Part shown: positions 27,456-35,551 of the stretch, piece by piece
Numbering within the stretch: position 1 is the first letter of the stretch
Layout of the letters: every line of letters starts with the position of its first letter
Origin: Legionella parisiensis
Lineage (GTDB): Bacteria; Pseudomonadota; Gammaproteobacteria; Legionellales; Legionellaceae
Assembly (NCBI RefSeq): GCF_001467945.1
Contig: NZ_LNYQ01000013.1
Span: forward strand, 382,684 to 446,683
Direction: 5' to 3'
Length of the DNA: 64,000 bases
The notes under the pieces: model-generated
The model's database searches: none
The model's input: the letters and a program-made list of their open reading frames with translations, nothing else
Told to the model about the DNA's origin: nothing
Position numbers and translations under genes: made by a program

Positions 27456-28022
27456 ATGCATTTTCTCTCATTAATAATACTAGGATGGCTTATCATGACT
27501 TCTAATTTATCAGCAGCGGATACCCAGCATCATGACAATGCATATGATTATTCGTTCCACACATTGCGTGGACATGAGCCATTGCCCCTCTCTTCCTTTC
27601 AGGGAAATGTTTTAATGGTAGTCAATACGGCCTCAAAATGTGGTTTTACTCCGCAATATGCTCGTTTGGAAAAACTTTATGAAAAATATAAAGATCGCGG
27701 TTTAGTCATACTTGGAGTGCCTTCAAATGATTTCGGTAGCCAGGAGCCAGGAACTGAACAAGAAATTGCAAATTTTTGCCAGGTCAATTACGGAGTTACT
27801 TTTCCAATGGCCGCTAAAGAAGTAGTTTCAGGAAAAAATGCTCATCCATTTTATCAGTGGGCTAGGAAGGAATTAGGATTTGGCACCGCACCAAAATGGA
27901 ATTTTCATAAGTACCTTATCAATCGCAAAGGTGAGCTTATTGACTATTTCTATTCAACTACCTCTCCTGACGCAGGAAGGTTAGTTAAAGTGGTTGAACA
28001 AGCACTTGACGAAAAAGTGTAG
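27456..28022 (+). CDS. Exported glutathione peroxidase
   Basis: 188 residues. A signal peptide (LSLIILGWLIMTSNLSAA) is followed by the thioredoxin-like GPx fold: VNTASKCGFTPQY with the peroxidatic Cys (not selenocysteine), GVPSNDFGSQEPG with the catalytic Gln, and KWNFHKYLIN with the Trp-Asn pair. All four catalytic-tetrad positions are present. It probably reduces peroxides in the periplasm using thioredoxin or glutathione, which would help against the host oxidative burst. Confidence 0.93.
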   Translation: MHFLSLIILGWLIMTSNLSAADTQHHDNAYDYSFHTLRGHEPLPLSSFQGNVLMVVNTASKCGFTPQYARLEKLYEKYKDRGLVILGVPSNDFGSQEPGTEQEIANFCQVNYGVTFPMAAKEVVSGKNAHPFYQWARKELGFGTAPKWNFHKYLINRKGELIDYFYSTTSPDAGRLVKVVEQALDEKV

Positions 28023-28121
28023 CTAAAAAAAGATAAGTAGCTTTTGGGTTAAGCGCAGTAAAACCCATGCCGCTAAGCTAAGAGTATTTAGTGTTTTATT
28101 TTACTCAATTGGCAAATACTC

Positions 28122-28260
28122 TGTCATCCCCGCGCGGGCGGAGATCCATTTTTATGTTGGCAAGGTGATCCATCATGGATCGCTCCTTGCAGAAATGAAC
28201 ACCATCTGCTTGCGGCCTCGCTTGACGGTTATGGCAGGAACCCGGATATCTGTAAATGTC
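28122..28260. repeat. Intergenic palindromic repeat elements
   Basis: Just after the peroxidase gene, TGTCATCCCCGCGCGGGCGG begins a GC-rich element of the type also seen at 10915. It continues into GATCCATCATGGATC flanked by GCAAGG and CCTTGC (about 28160-28191), which forms a strong hairpin. It lies between convergent genes and may terminate both. Confidence 0.5.
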
Positions 28261-28292
28261 CAGTTACCGTATATGCCCTTACCAAGGATAAG

Positions 28293-29717
28293 CTAGGTAG
28301 CATCATATCCACCAGCAACAGCATTATATACTTGTACAATACTATCAAGTAATTGAGCTTTTTCTTGAATTAAACTTAATTTACTTCGATCACGATTTAT
28401 TTTGGCATTGATTACATTGCGATAATCTTTCGCTCCAGCTTTATATTGAGCTAATGCAATATCATATGCTTTTTGTGCTGCCAAATATGCTTTTTGAGTT
28501 TGCAAATACGCTAAGTTATTTTTCTGCTCATTTGTAAGCGAATCATCTACATCTGCGAATACAGAATGAAGGGTTTCCAGATAGTCATAGTAGATTGCCT
28601 TGAATCCAGCCTTAGCGGATTTGATATTTTGATAGGATCTGGCATTGAAAATTTTTGTCGAACCTGCGGCTTGCGCAATCCAAATATTAGTACTTAATTT
28701 TAAAATATTAGTTAAATCGACTGACGCTCCGCCAACCAAACCAGTCAAATCAATCGAGGGGAAAAAAGCTGAGTAAGCCACGCCAATTTGTGCTTGAGCC
28801 ATTTTCAGGTTATTTAAGGCAATCATGATATCAGGACGATTTTTTAAAACTGATGAAGGTAAGGATTTAGGAATTAGATGATTTAAGTTTAATGAAAGTA
28901 ACGAACGATGCGCAGCAATGGGCCCGGGATTTTGATTCAATAAGAGGTGAATGGTATTTTCACTTTGTGCAATAACACGTTCAATTTGAGGAATTGTGGC
29001 TTCTTCTTGGGCAATCTGTTGATCTACATTGGTTATTATTGCGATATCATTGGCGCCTTTTTGGAATCGAGTATGTTCGAGTTGACGTAGTTTCTGCAAG
29101 TCACTAGTTAGGGATTTTTCTACTGCTAATTGTTCTCGTTGGCTTAAGAGCATGAAGTAGGCTCCACTCATTTGGCTAATAATCCCTAATTTTATTGACT
29201 GTGTCTGCGCTTGTTCTATGGCTAAAGAAGCTTTGGCTGCTTTAACATTGTTAATATTATTTAAGATGTTCAATGTGTATCCCGGGACAAATCCCGCATA
29301 ATATCCTCTAAACTTCGGATGGGAAAAGTTTGAAAAGAAAGGATTATTTGCCAATTGGCCTCTTGGGGTAAGATGTGTATTCCACGTGCTGCCTGTAAAG
29401 CCGCTAGCAGTTGCATCAAGAGTTGGGATCCAGGCATATTGAGCTGCTTTAAGTTGTGCCTGTGCTTGCTCAATTGTTGCATAGGAACTTCTAATCGAAT
29501 GATTGCAGGCCAGAGCCTGAGAAATAAGCTCATTAAGCTCCGGATCCTTTAGTTTTTTCCACCATGCGAGGCGACTTAAATTGGCCTTATCATTGATGTA
29601 TTTAACTCCACTGCGTGTACTTTTAGGATAATTCACTTTTTCATGAACAATGCAGTTTTTGCAACATCCTCCAAGCAATATGGCAAATAGATTAAGCAAG
29701 ATAATTTTTAGTTTCAT
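28293..29717 (-). CDS. NodT/OprM-type outer membrane efflux lipoprotein
   Basis: 474 residues. The start MKLKIILLNLFAILLGGC is a lipoprotein signal with the acylated Cys18. Two OEP (TolC-like) repeats follow: RLAWWKKLKDPELNELISQAL and SSVLKNRPDIMIALNNLKMAQAQIGVAYSAFFPSI-type sequence, both diagnostic of the NodT/OprM class. The protein forms a trimeric channel through the outer membrane. It is the last gene of the adaptor-ATPase-permease-outer membrane factor set on this strand, after a 137-bp gap, and should complete that exporter. Confidence 0.93.
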   Translation of the reverse strand: MKLKIILLNLFAILLGGCCKNCIVHEKVNYPKSTRSGVKYINDKANLSRLAWWKKLKDPELNELISQALACNHSIRSSYATIEQAQAQLKAAQYAWIPTLDATASGFTGSTWNTHLTPRGQLANNPFFSNFSHPKFRGYYAGFVPGYTLNILNNINNVKAAKASLAIEQAQTQSIKLGIISQMSGAYFMLLSQREQLAVEKSLTSDLQKLRQLEHTRFQKGANDIAIITNVDQQIAQEEATIPQIERVIAQSENTIHLLLNQNPGPIAAHRSLLSLNLNHLIPKSLPSSVLKNRPDIMIALNNLKMAQAQIGVAYSAFFPSIDLTGLVGGASVDLTNILKLSTNIWIAQAAGSTKIFNARSYQNIKSAKAGFKAIYYDYLETLHSVFADVDDSLTNEQKNNLAYLQTQKAYLAAQKAYDIALAQYKAGAKDYRNVINAKINRDRSKLSLIQEKAQLLDSIVQVYNAVAGGYDAT

Positions 29718-29749
29718 AAGTTAGCCATTTTTTGTTGAATTTTACTATC

Positions 29750-29834
29750 TTGGCCAAAATGAGCGATTTTAAGTGTACATACTTGCAGGTATGCTGCGTT
29801 TCGCTGCTCTAAAATCACACCATTTTTGGCTCAA
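29750..29834. repeat. Imperfect long inverted repeat
   Basis: The left arm TTGGCCAAAATGAGCGATTT (from 29750) pairs with the right arm ending CACCATTTTTGGCTCAA (to 29834) with about three quarters identity. A second hairpin, CATACTTGCAGGTATG, lies between the arms. It sits in the gap between permease and outer membrane factor genes and looks like a dispersed repeat or a processing/attenuation hairpin. Confidence 0.45.
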
Positions 29835-29854
29835 CTTAGTGAATTCAGTAGATC

Positions 29855-31012
29855 CTAGTCGAGCTTTGTTCGAAATATTTTCCCCGTCAAAATAATCAAA
29901 ATAAAGGCAATCAATAAAATAGGTAAAATATTAGGAACAATTTGGCTCAATGTATTGCCCTTCAGTAATATTCCACGCGCAATCCGGGTAAAATAGGTCA
30001 TTGGCAGGCAATATCCCAGGAACTGTGCCCATGTAGGCATACCATAGAAAGAAAAAATATAACCTGATAAAAACATTGAAGGTAATTGAAAAAAGACACT
30101 AAGTTGCATTGCTTGCATAGGCAAACGCGCGATTGTAGAAAAAATCATGCCTACCATTAAATTAGCGATAAGAAACGGTGCTACGGCGATATAAAGCAAT
30201 AAAATACTTCCTTCAGTAGGAATATGAATCAGAACCTTACCGAAAATTAAAATACTTGTAAGTTGTAAATAACCTAAAACAATGTAAGGGATCACTTTAC
30301 CAAGAATGATTTCTAATGGCTTTAACGGAGTACTTAACAGCATTTCCATGGTGCCGGTTTCTTTTTCGGAAGTGATGGCAGTCGAGGTCAGCATCACTAA
30401 AGTTAGAGTAAGCAATACTCCAATTAAACCAGGAACGATATTATAAGAACTGATATTCGATTCATTATAAAGTCTATGGGTGATGAGATCGACGCTTCTA
30501 TTTGAATGTGTTGTGGATGAGAAACCTAAACCTTGTTTATTAAACCTATCCAGAGTTTGATTCAATATGGGCAGAGCATTGCTGAGCGCACTTGCGCTGC
30601 TTCCTGGATCAGACCCATCGATTTCAACCAGTAATTGGGGGTTTTCATTACGAACATACTTCCGGGTAAAATTTGGGGGGATGGTAAACGCAAAGCTGAT
30701 TTTTCCATTTGCAAAATCTTCATTTCTCTTATTTTCATCAAATCCCTCATAAATGACTTTAAAATATCCTGAAGCTTCAAGTGAGCTGACATAGCTTCGA
30801 GTCAATGGAGAATTATCATAACTAATAATAGTGGTGGGCAGATGTTTCGGATCGAATTCAATGGCAAAGCCAAAAAGGATAAGTAACATGATTGGTAAGA
30901 TAACGAGCATCGCGATTGTACCGCGATCACGACTGACAAGAATAAATTCTTTACGTATTAAACCACCAAGTCGAGTTAAAGATATTCCTTGTGCAAGATT
31001 TTTATAGTTCAT
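29855..31012 (-). CDS. ABC-2 type transporter permease
   Basis: 385 residues. One membrane segment near residues 33-52 (IAMLVILPIMLLILFGFAI), a large periplasmic loop (~55-215), then five helices, starting with NIVPGLIGVLLTLTLVML. The motif TSEKETGTMEMLLSTPLKPLEIILGK and the LSGYIFSFYGMPTWAQFLG stretch are typical of YbhR/YbhS/YhhJ-like ABC-2 permeases. It overlaps the ATPase gene by 4 bp. Only one permease is encoded, so the transporter would be a homodimer, unlike E. coli YbhSR. Confidence 0.92.
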   Translation of the reverse strand: MNYKNLAQGISLTRLGGLIRKEFILVSRDRGTIAMLVILPIMLLILFGFAIEFDPKHLPTTIISYDNSPLTRSYVSSLEASGYFKVIYEGFDENKRNEDFANGKISFAFTIPPNFTRKYVRNENPQLLVEIDGSDPGSSASALSNALPILNQTLDRFNKQGLGFSSTTHSNRSVDLITHRLYNESNISSYNIVPGLIGVLLTLTLVMLTSTAITSEKETGTMEMLLSTPLKPLEIILGKVIPYIVLGYLQLTSILIFGKVLIHIPTEGSILLLYIAVAPFLIANLMVGMIFSTIARLPMQAMQLSVFFQLPSMFLSGYIFSFYGMPTWAQFLGYCLPMTYFTRIARGILLKGNTLSQIVPNILPILLIAFILIILTGKIFRTKLD

Positions 31013-31911
31013 CGCATTAATCCGATAAAAACCTCTTCAAATGAAGGAGTGACTTCTTTACTTGGACGATCATTGTTTTCTTGAATCACTTGCTTTAGTG
31101 ATTGAGCATCTCGTGATGAAATTCGCAATTCATTATTTACAATTGAAGCCAATAACTTTGGATGTGCATCATGTATTTTTTCCATTAATGGAGTTTGCTC
31201 TTTTCGATCGACTTCCAATACATAGGCTTTGACTTTAGATTGAGGAACTAAATCTTTTGTGCTGCCTGTATACAAGAGTTTTCCTAAATTAATGTAGGCT
31301 AAATCAGTGCACTTTTCCGCTTCATCCATATAATGAGTTGTTACTAAAATTGTGGTGCCATCACGAGAGGAAATTTTATGTAAATAATCCCAAAATTCTT
31401 TACGTGCCTTGGGATCAACACCTGCGGTTGGTTCATCTAAGAATAATAATTGCGGCTTATGAAGTAAACTACATGCCAAGGCCAGGCGTTGTTTCCATCC
31501 TCCTGATAAATTACCTGCTTGTATCTTTCGATAGTCCTCTAATCCAAGATCTTTGATGATGTCTTCGATCGCTTGTGCCGAATTTTTTACCTGAAAAATA
31601 TCCGCAGTAAAGCGCAGATTTTCATGGACAGTTAATCCCGTATAAAAACTGAATTTCTGAGGCATGTAGCCTATATGTTTTTTGATTTCAGCGCTTTGAG
31701 TTTTAATGTCATATCCAAGGCAATTTCCTTCTCCGTCGGTGGGAGTTAAAAGGCCACAAATCATTCGAATAGTGGTTGTTTTACCGCTACCGTTTGAACC
31801 AAGAAAGCCAAATATAGAGCCTTTCTCTACTTGTAGGCTAATGTGATCCACCGCGACTTTTTCATCAAATTTTTTTGTTAGTTTTTTTACATCAATTGCA
31901 AAATCACTCAT
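31009..31911 (-). CDS. ABC transporter ATP-binding protein
   Basis: 300 residues. Walker A is GSNGSGKTTT near residue 38, the Q-loop MPQKFSFY follows, the signature motif is LSGGWKQRLALA, and Walker B is LLFLDEPTAGVDP with the H-loop TTHYMDEAE. The C-terminal extension is usual for drug/polysaccharide exporters of this class (CcmA/YbhF-type). It overlaps the adaptor gene by 8 bp and the permease gene by 4 bp, showing translational coupling. It drives export by the partner permease. Confidence 0.95.
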   Translation of the reverse strand: MSDFAIDVKKLTKKFDEKVAVDHISLQVEKGSIFGFLGSNGSGKTTTIRMICGLLTPTDGEGNCLGYDIKTQSAEIKKHIGYMPQKFSFYTGLTVHENLRFTADIFQVKNSAQAIEDIIKDLGLEDYRKIQAGNLSGGWKQRLALACSLLHKPQLLFLDEPTAGVDPKARKEFWDYLHKISSRDGTTILVTTHYMDEAEKCTDLAYINLGKLLYTGSTKDLVPQSKVKAYVLEVDRKEQTPLMEKIHDAHPKLLASIVNNELRISSRDAQSLKQVIQENNDRPSKEVTPSFEEVFIGLMR

Positions 31912-32740
31912 CAGCTAATTCCAATGTGACAGGTAGTCCCAAATGAGTTTTTTCTAAATCAGGAGAATCAATTTTTGCTTCGACACGGAATACAAGACGT
32001 TGACGTTCCTCACGGGAATAAATGATAGGAGGAGTAAATTCAGCAATATTTGAAATATAGAAAATATGTCCCGTAGCAAAATTTTCATTTTTATCCGTCT
32101 TAATCTTAACTTGTTCGTTAAGACGCAATTTAGAAAGTTCTGCCTCTGGAACAAAAAATACAGCTTTAATATTATTTCTGGTAATCAAGGATAGAACAGG
32201 AGCGCCCGCTTGAACAAACTCACCTTGCTTATGGTAAGTGTCAAATATAATTCCTCGTTCTGTAGCGAAGTTTTCTTTGCGTGTCACTTGCCATTTTTTA
32301 TCGTTTGTTTCAATCTGATTGTTTTGGATTTTAACATCGATGTCAGTAAGTTGATCTTTTGAAATTTTTAAATCTCTTTGTGCTGCATCCAGATCACTTT
32401 GGCTTGCTGCATTTTGTTTTCGCATTCCCTGAATACGACGATAATTGATTTCATTGTAGTTGAGTTGGGTCAAAATTTGTTGGCGCTGAGCAAGCAGATT
32501 TTGTTTGCTCAGTTTACTCATTTGTACATTATAAAGTTCACTGGTTTGTTCGAGTTTGAATAGGAATTGTTCTCTTTTGACTAATTGTCCCTTTAATACG
32601 GCTAAGTCAGTCAGGCGCCCACCAAAATCAGAAGACAAATAGACAAGATCGGTATCAACATATCCACTAAACGATCTATTTTCTTTTTCGCAGGCAGCGA
32701 GCAGTAAAATAGTCAACCAAACGAGCATCAGCTTATGCAT
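31904..32740 (-). CDS. HlyD-family efflux adaptor, predicted lipoprotein
   Basis: 278 residues. The N-terminus has the lipobox LLAAC with Cys17, so the adaptor is probably held in the membrane by lipid rather than by a helix. The first lipoyl half-motif (GYVDTDLVYLSSDFGGRLTD) is followed by a ~100-residue coiled-coil hairpin, then the second half (GIIFDTYHKQGEFVQAGAPV) and a beta-barrel domain. This resembles YbhG/YhiI adaptors. It is the first gene of the four-gene export set and bridges the permease to the outer membrane factor. Confidence 0.92.
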   Translation of the reverse strand: MHKLMLVWLTILLLAACEKENRSFSGYVDTDLVYLSSDFGGRLTDLAVLKGQLVKREQFLFKLEQTSELYNVQMSKLSKQNLLAQRQQILTQLNYNEINYRRIQGMRKQNAASQSDLDAAQRDLKISKDQLTDIDVKIQNNQIETNDKKWQVTRKENFATERGIIFDTYHKQGEFVQAGAPVLSLITRNNIKAVFFVPEAELSKLRLNEQVKIKTDKNENFATGHIFYISNIAEFTPPIIYSREERQRLVFRVEAKIDSPDLEKTHLGLPVTLELADE

Positions 32741-32943
32741 TTCAAACCCATCCTGAGCTTTATTATTTAAATGTGGAACAACAACGGATATGCAATTGAA
32801 GTAATTAAGCTATGTATATTAAGCTCAAGAACCTCGTGTGTCAAAAGAGTTATTAGACCTCTACTCTTCAATGATGCATTCTTAATGTAACGAATATTTT
32901 GTCTATACCATTTTTAAGATACTATGTGACCACTTTTGAGTAA

Positions 32944-32967
32944 GATGCTAAACAACAATCTAGCATC
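32944..32967. promoter_or_regulatory. Hairpin ahead of the avidin-like frame
   Basis: GATGCTA (32944-32950) and TAGCATC (32961-32967) are perfect complements around ten bases. It lies 30 bases upstream of the ATG at 32998, in an otherwise featureless ~255-base gap after the exporter adaptor gene. It could be an operator or leader stem; no promoter is evident. Confidence 0.3.
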
Positions 32968-32997
32968 AATCCCTGTTTAAAAACAAAAAAGTATCTA

Positions 32998-33276
32998 ATG
33001 AATTTATAGTCGTTCTTTTGTGTCACAATTGCAGCAACCTCCTCTTGGGCTCAATCTGTTTTTGCTGAGCAAAAAACAGTTATTTATAAAAATAAAAGAG
33101 GAGCAATTTTAGAAATCAACATTTTTCCGGAAAATAAGGGTGAAGGCTATTTCACGACTGCTGTTGCCTCCAAAACGTGTCCACAAGCAATCAATCAAAA
33201 AGACCGATTACCGGTTATATGGAAAAAATATCTAGGCTTTGTAGTGAATATCACGATTGTTAGTGTAACTTCCTAA
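32998..33276 (+). pseudogene. Avidin-like secreted protein, disrupted by TAG at codon 4
   Basis: ATG at 32998 is followed by AAT TTA and then TAG (33007-33009); the same frame then stays open for 88 codons to TAA at 33276, with no ATG, GTG or TTG that could restart near the N-terminus. The hidden peptide begins with a signal-like run (FFCVTIAATSSWAQSVFA). It then shows NKRGAILEINI, GEGYFTTAVASKTCPQ and GFVVNITIVSV, which follow the order of avidin-family strands (G-S-x-L-x-I, G-x-F-x-T-A-V, G-F-x-V-N). The end is short compared with avidins. A single base change could have made the stop. The family call is moderate, the broken state is clear. Confidence 0.6.
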
Positions 33277-33334
33277 TTATTGTATCTCTTGAAATTATTT
33301 ACTCTTGTTACGTAGTGGTAAATAAAAACAAAAA

Positions 33335-34027
33335 CTACGCCAGCCTGACACCGCGAAATATGCTTTGTAACTCGAGAAAGACCTTTTCTTTTGTTTGAGT
33401 GATACCTACTACTAATAGAGCTTGGGCAATGTAATAGAGCAACATAATTAAAACAGCGATGGGTTTATTATGCGATAGAATAAATAAGTCTAATGATAAA
33501 ACAAAGTCAGAAAGCAAAAAAAGACAGGCTCCAGTTCGTAGCAATAATGAGTGCTGTTTGAGTTGAAAGGAACAAAATACCATTAAGGTCAGCAAGCATA
33601 AGTAGACTGCTACAGGTAGTTTCATTTCTCCCAGATAGGGGGATAAAAAGTAAAAGCTTATAAGCACAAATAATAAGATGGGTAAAAAAGCGAACAAATT
33701 CTTTCTTTGAAATTGCAGGTTCTTTAAAAATAAACTGATATAGCTGCAATGTGTCGCCATAAATGCCAAAATCCCTACTTGCACAGCCATTTTTATGGGA
33801 AGAGTCAAAAAGACATCACCAAGAAGTGAAAATCCTAAGGCAAGTAGTAGAAGACGTTTTATCTGTTTTTCTGGATTGACCTGAAAGACAAAGAACATCA
33901 GTAAAGCGATGGGAATAGGTTTGAGCAAAGTGGTCAAAGGATACTGAATAAAGGAAAGTAACAAAAGATAAAGTATCATGCTCAGCAAAACGAATGGCAT
34001 AGTTATTTTAAATGGCTGTCCTGGCAT
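33335..34027 (-). CDS. YhhN/TMEM86 family membrane protein (lysoplasmalogenase-like)
   Basis: 230 residues with about eight membrane segments. Signatures of the YhhN family are TTLLKPIPIALLMF, LGFSLLGDVFLTL, ACLFLLSDFVLSLD and LYYIAQALLVVG; the conserved Asp residues in the helices are thought to be catalytic. Eukaryotic TMEM86 and a Legionella member have been described as lysoplasmalogenases, which cut the vinyl-ether bond of lysoplasmalogens. The ATG at 34027 has AGGGA six bases before it; the upstream TTG at 34048 is less likely. Confidence 0.9.
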   Translation of the reverse strand: MPGQPFKITMPFVLLSMILYLLLLSFIQYPLTTLLKPIPIALLMFFVFQVNPEKQIKRLLLLALGFSLLGDVFLTLPIKMAVQVGILAFMATHCSYISLFLKNLQFQRKNLFAFLPILLFVLISFYFLSPYLGEMKLPVAVYLCLLTLMVFCSFQLKQHSLLLRTGACLFLLSDFVLSLDLFILSHNKPIAVLIMLLYYIAQALLVVGITQTKEKVFLELQSIFRGVRLA

Positions 34028-34129
34028 GGGAATTCCCTGATTATTCAATGATCATGATGACTTCGAGTATACACTTTCTTTACCCTTTTCCTTTAATTTT
34101 TTTGTCTGTTGAGTAAATTTATGCTTTAA

Positions 34130-34151
34130 TAAAGACCTTTTTGTGTCTTTA
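34130..34151 (+). promoter_or_regulatory. Leader hairpin close to the ribosome site
   Basis: TAAAGAC (34130-34136) and GTCTTTA (34145-34151) pair perfectly across an 8-base loop. The stem ends at the only Shine-Dalgarno-like bases (AGG, 34151-34153) before the ATG at 34163, so folding may affect translation of the small exported protein. Confidence 0.35.
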
Positions 34152-34162
34152 GGTTTCTAATT

Positions 34163-34432
34163 ATGAAAAAAATAATCTTGCTTCTGCTCATTACTTCCCT
34201 CTTCTCTGTAGGGCATGCCAGTAAACTCAGTAAATTTTTGAAGCAAATGGACGAAGAAGATAGAGCCCGTCAGGAACGAGAGTGGCAGCAGGATATGAAT
34301 TTTGGTGATTTTTCATTCCGTTTAGACAGACGATATACCGATGATCATGGACAACGTTGTCGAGATTATAAGTTTAGATCGCGCAGTAATCCCTTCCGTC
34401 ATGGATATTATACAGTCTGTGATGAACGCTAG
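34163..34432 (+). CDS. Small exported basic protein
   Basis: 89 residues with a signal peptide (KKIILLLLITSLFSVGHAS). The mature ~70 residues are strongly charged (KQMDEEDRARQEREWQQD), followed by an aromatic/basic part with two Cys (RCRDYKF and YYTVCDER) that could bond. No domain recognised. A hairpin sits just ahead of the start. Likely periplasmic or secreted. Confidence 0.75.
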   Translation: MKKIILLLLITSLFSVGHASKLSKFLKQMDEEDRARQEREWQQDMNFGDFSFRLDRRYTDDHGQRCRDYKFRSRSNPFRHGYYTVCDER

Positions 34433-34647
34433 GTTCTAGCTGAGTTTGTGGGATGAGGTGCTGCAGAAACCTGAAGATTTCCCTCTATACCGCGGCTTGA
34501 TGCATAGTATGGAGGAGATGCAAAGCGGTTTATAGACTCTTTAATGTTTCTTGGATTGAAATGGAGAAATCCACTCCATATTCTACAATAACATCATATA
34601 GACCAAAATCTTGCTACAGCAATGCGACTCAATTTTAAGGATGCATT

Positions 34648-34980
34648 ATGAGTAAGTCTACGATGATGCTTTTTCTGTTGGTATTTTCCTCCTGTAATTA
34701 TGCCAATATTGCCAATGATATTTTATTGAGTAGAACATCAGCGCAAAAAACACAAATACTAAGCGGTATTATCAATGCAGCAGGCGGAGCCTGTTCTCCT
34801 CTTGAATCTTTTTATCAAGGAGTTGATCGCAATGATGCAGCATATTGGAATATCTTATGTGCAAATGGTCAGTCCTATGTGATTCAAATAGCCAATGATG
34901 CGGCAGCCACAACAACAATAATTCAATGCAGCGCCATGAAATCTTTAGGAACCCAATGCTTTAAACGATTTGGCTACTAA
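34648..34980 (+). CDS. Small exported Cys-rich hypothetical protein
   Basis: 110 residues with an N-terminal signal (MMLFLLVFSSCNYANIA); the Cys in SSC does not form a classical lipobox. The mature part holds four Cys (GGACSP, NILCANG, IIQCSA, TQCFKRFGY), enough for two disulphides. The pattern C-S-P-L ... W-N-I-L-C-A-N-G-Q-S-Y-V-I-Q resembles small secreted proteins in other gammaproteobacteria, but I cannot name a family. AAGGA precedes the ATG. Confidence 0.75.
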   Translation: MSKSTMMLFLLVFSSCNYANIANDILLSRTSAQKTQILSGIINAAGGACSPLESFYQGVDRNDAAYWNILCANGQSYVIQIANDAAATTTIIQCSAMKSLGTQCFKRFGY

Positions 34981-35115
34981 AGTGGGCACAAAATTCTCGA
35001 CCTCAGTATCAAATTGATGAATGGATAAATATTAATGGAGTTGCATGAGCGCTGACTGTATACTCAATTAAAAGACAAATTAATTATCTTGTTTGAATCG
35101 AAAGAGGGATTTTTT

Positions 35116-35358
35116 ATGGAGCAAACAATAGAACATCGTGTTATTCATTTAATTGCAAGAACCCAGGAAATTTCGCCTGAAGAGATTGACTTGGATCAAT
35201 CGATTGATCAAGTTGTTCCTAGTTCTTTGGATTTAGTTAATTTTTTCTTCGACTTGGAGGATGAATTTGATCTTGATATTCGTAATGATATAGGCAAAGA
35301 AAAAACAATCCGTGATATAGCAATTGATATTAAAGAATTAATCGCGAAAAAAAATTAA
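35116..35358 (+). CDS. Orphan acyl carrier protein
   Basis: 80 residues in the four-helix ACP pattern. The phosphopantetheine site is the first Ser-Leu pair of VVPSSLDLVNFFF, where classical ACP has D-S-L-x-x-V-E; the acidic residue before Ser is replaced by Ser here. FDLEDEFDLDI and TIRDIAIDI match helix 2-3 and helix 4. The ATG at 35116 follows GAGGG by about seven bases. No fatty-acid or polyketide gene lies nearby, so this is a stand-alone ACP with an unknown partner synthase. Confidence 0.85.
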   Translation: MEQTIEHRVIHLIARTQEISPEEIDLDQSIDQVVPSSLDLVNFFFDLEDEFDLDIRNDIGKEKTIRDIAIDIKELIAKKN

Positions 35359-35551
35359 GTATAAACGCTCCTGCACAAGTTAGTCCATGCCAGGCGACTT
35401 CTGTTCCTTATGCTTTTAAAACAGAGTACCCATTATCTCATAAAGGGTATAATAAGTTATTCAACTAAGTATCATTTTGCACATTTCTTTATTGTTATTA
35501 TGTAAAATAAAATTTAGAATGCCCTCTTCATTTTTATTATGAGTGACCAAA

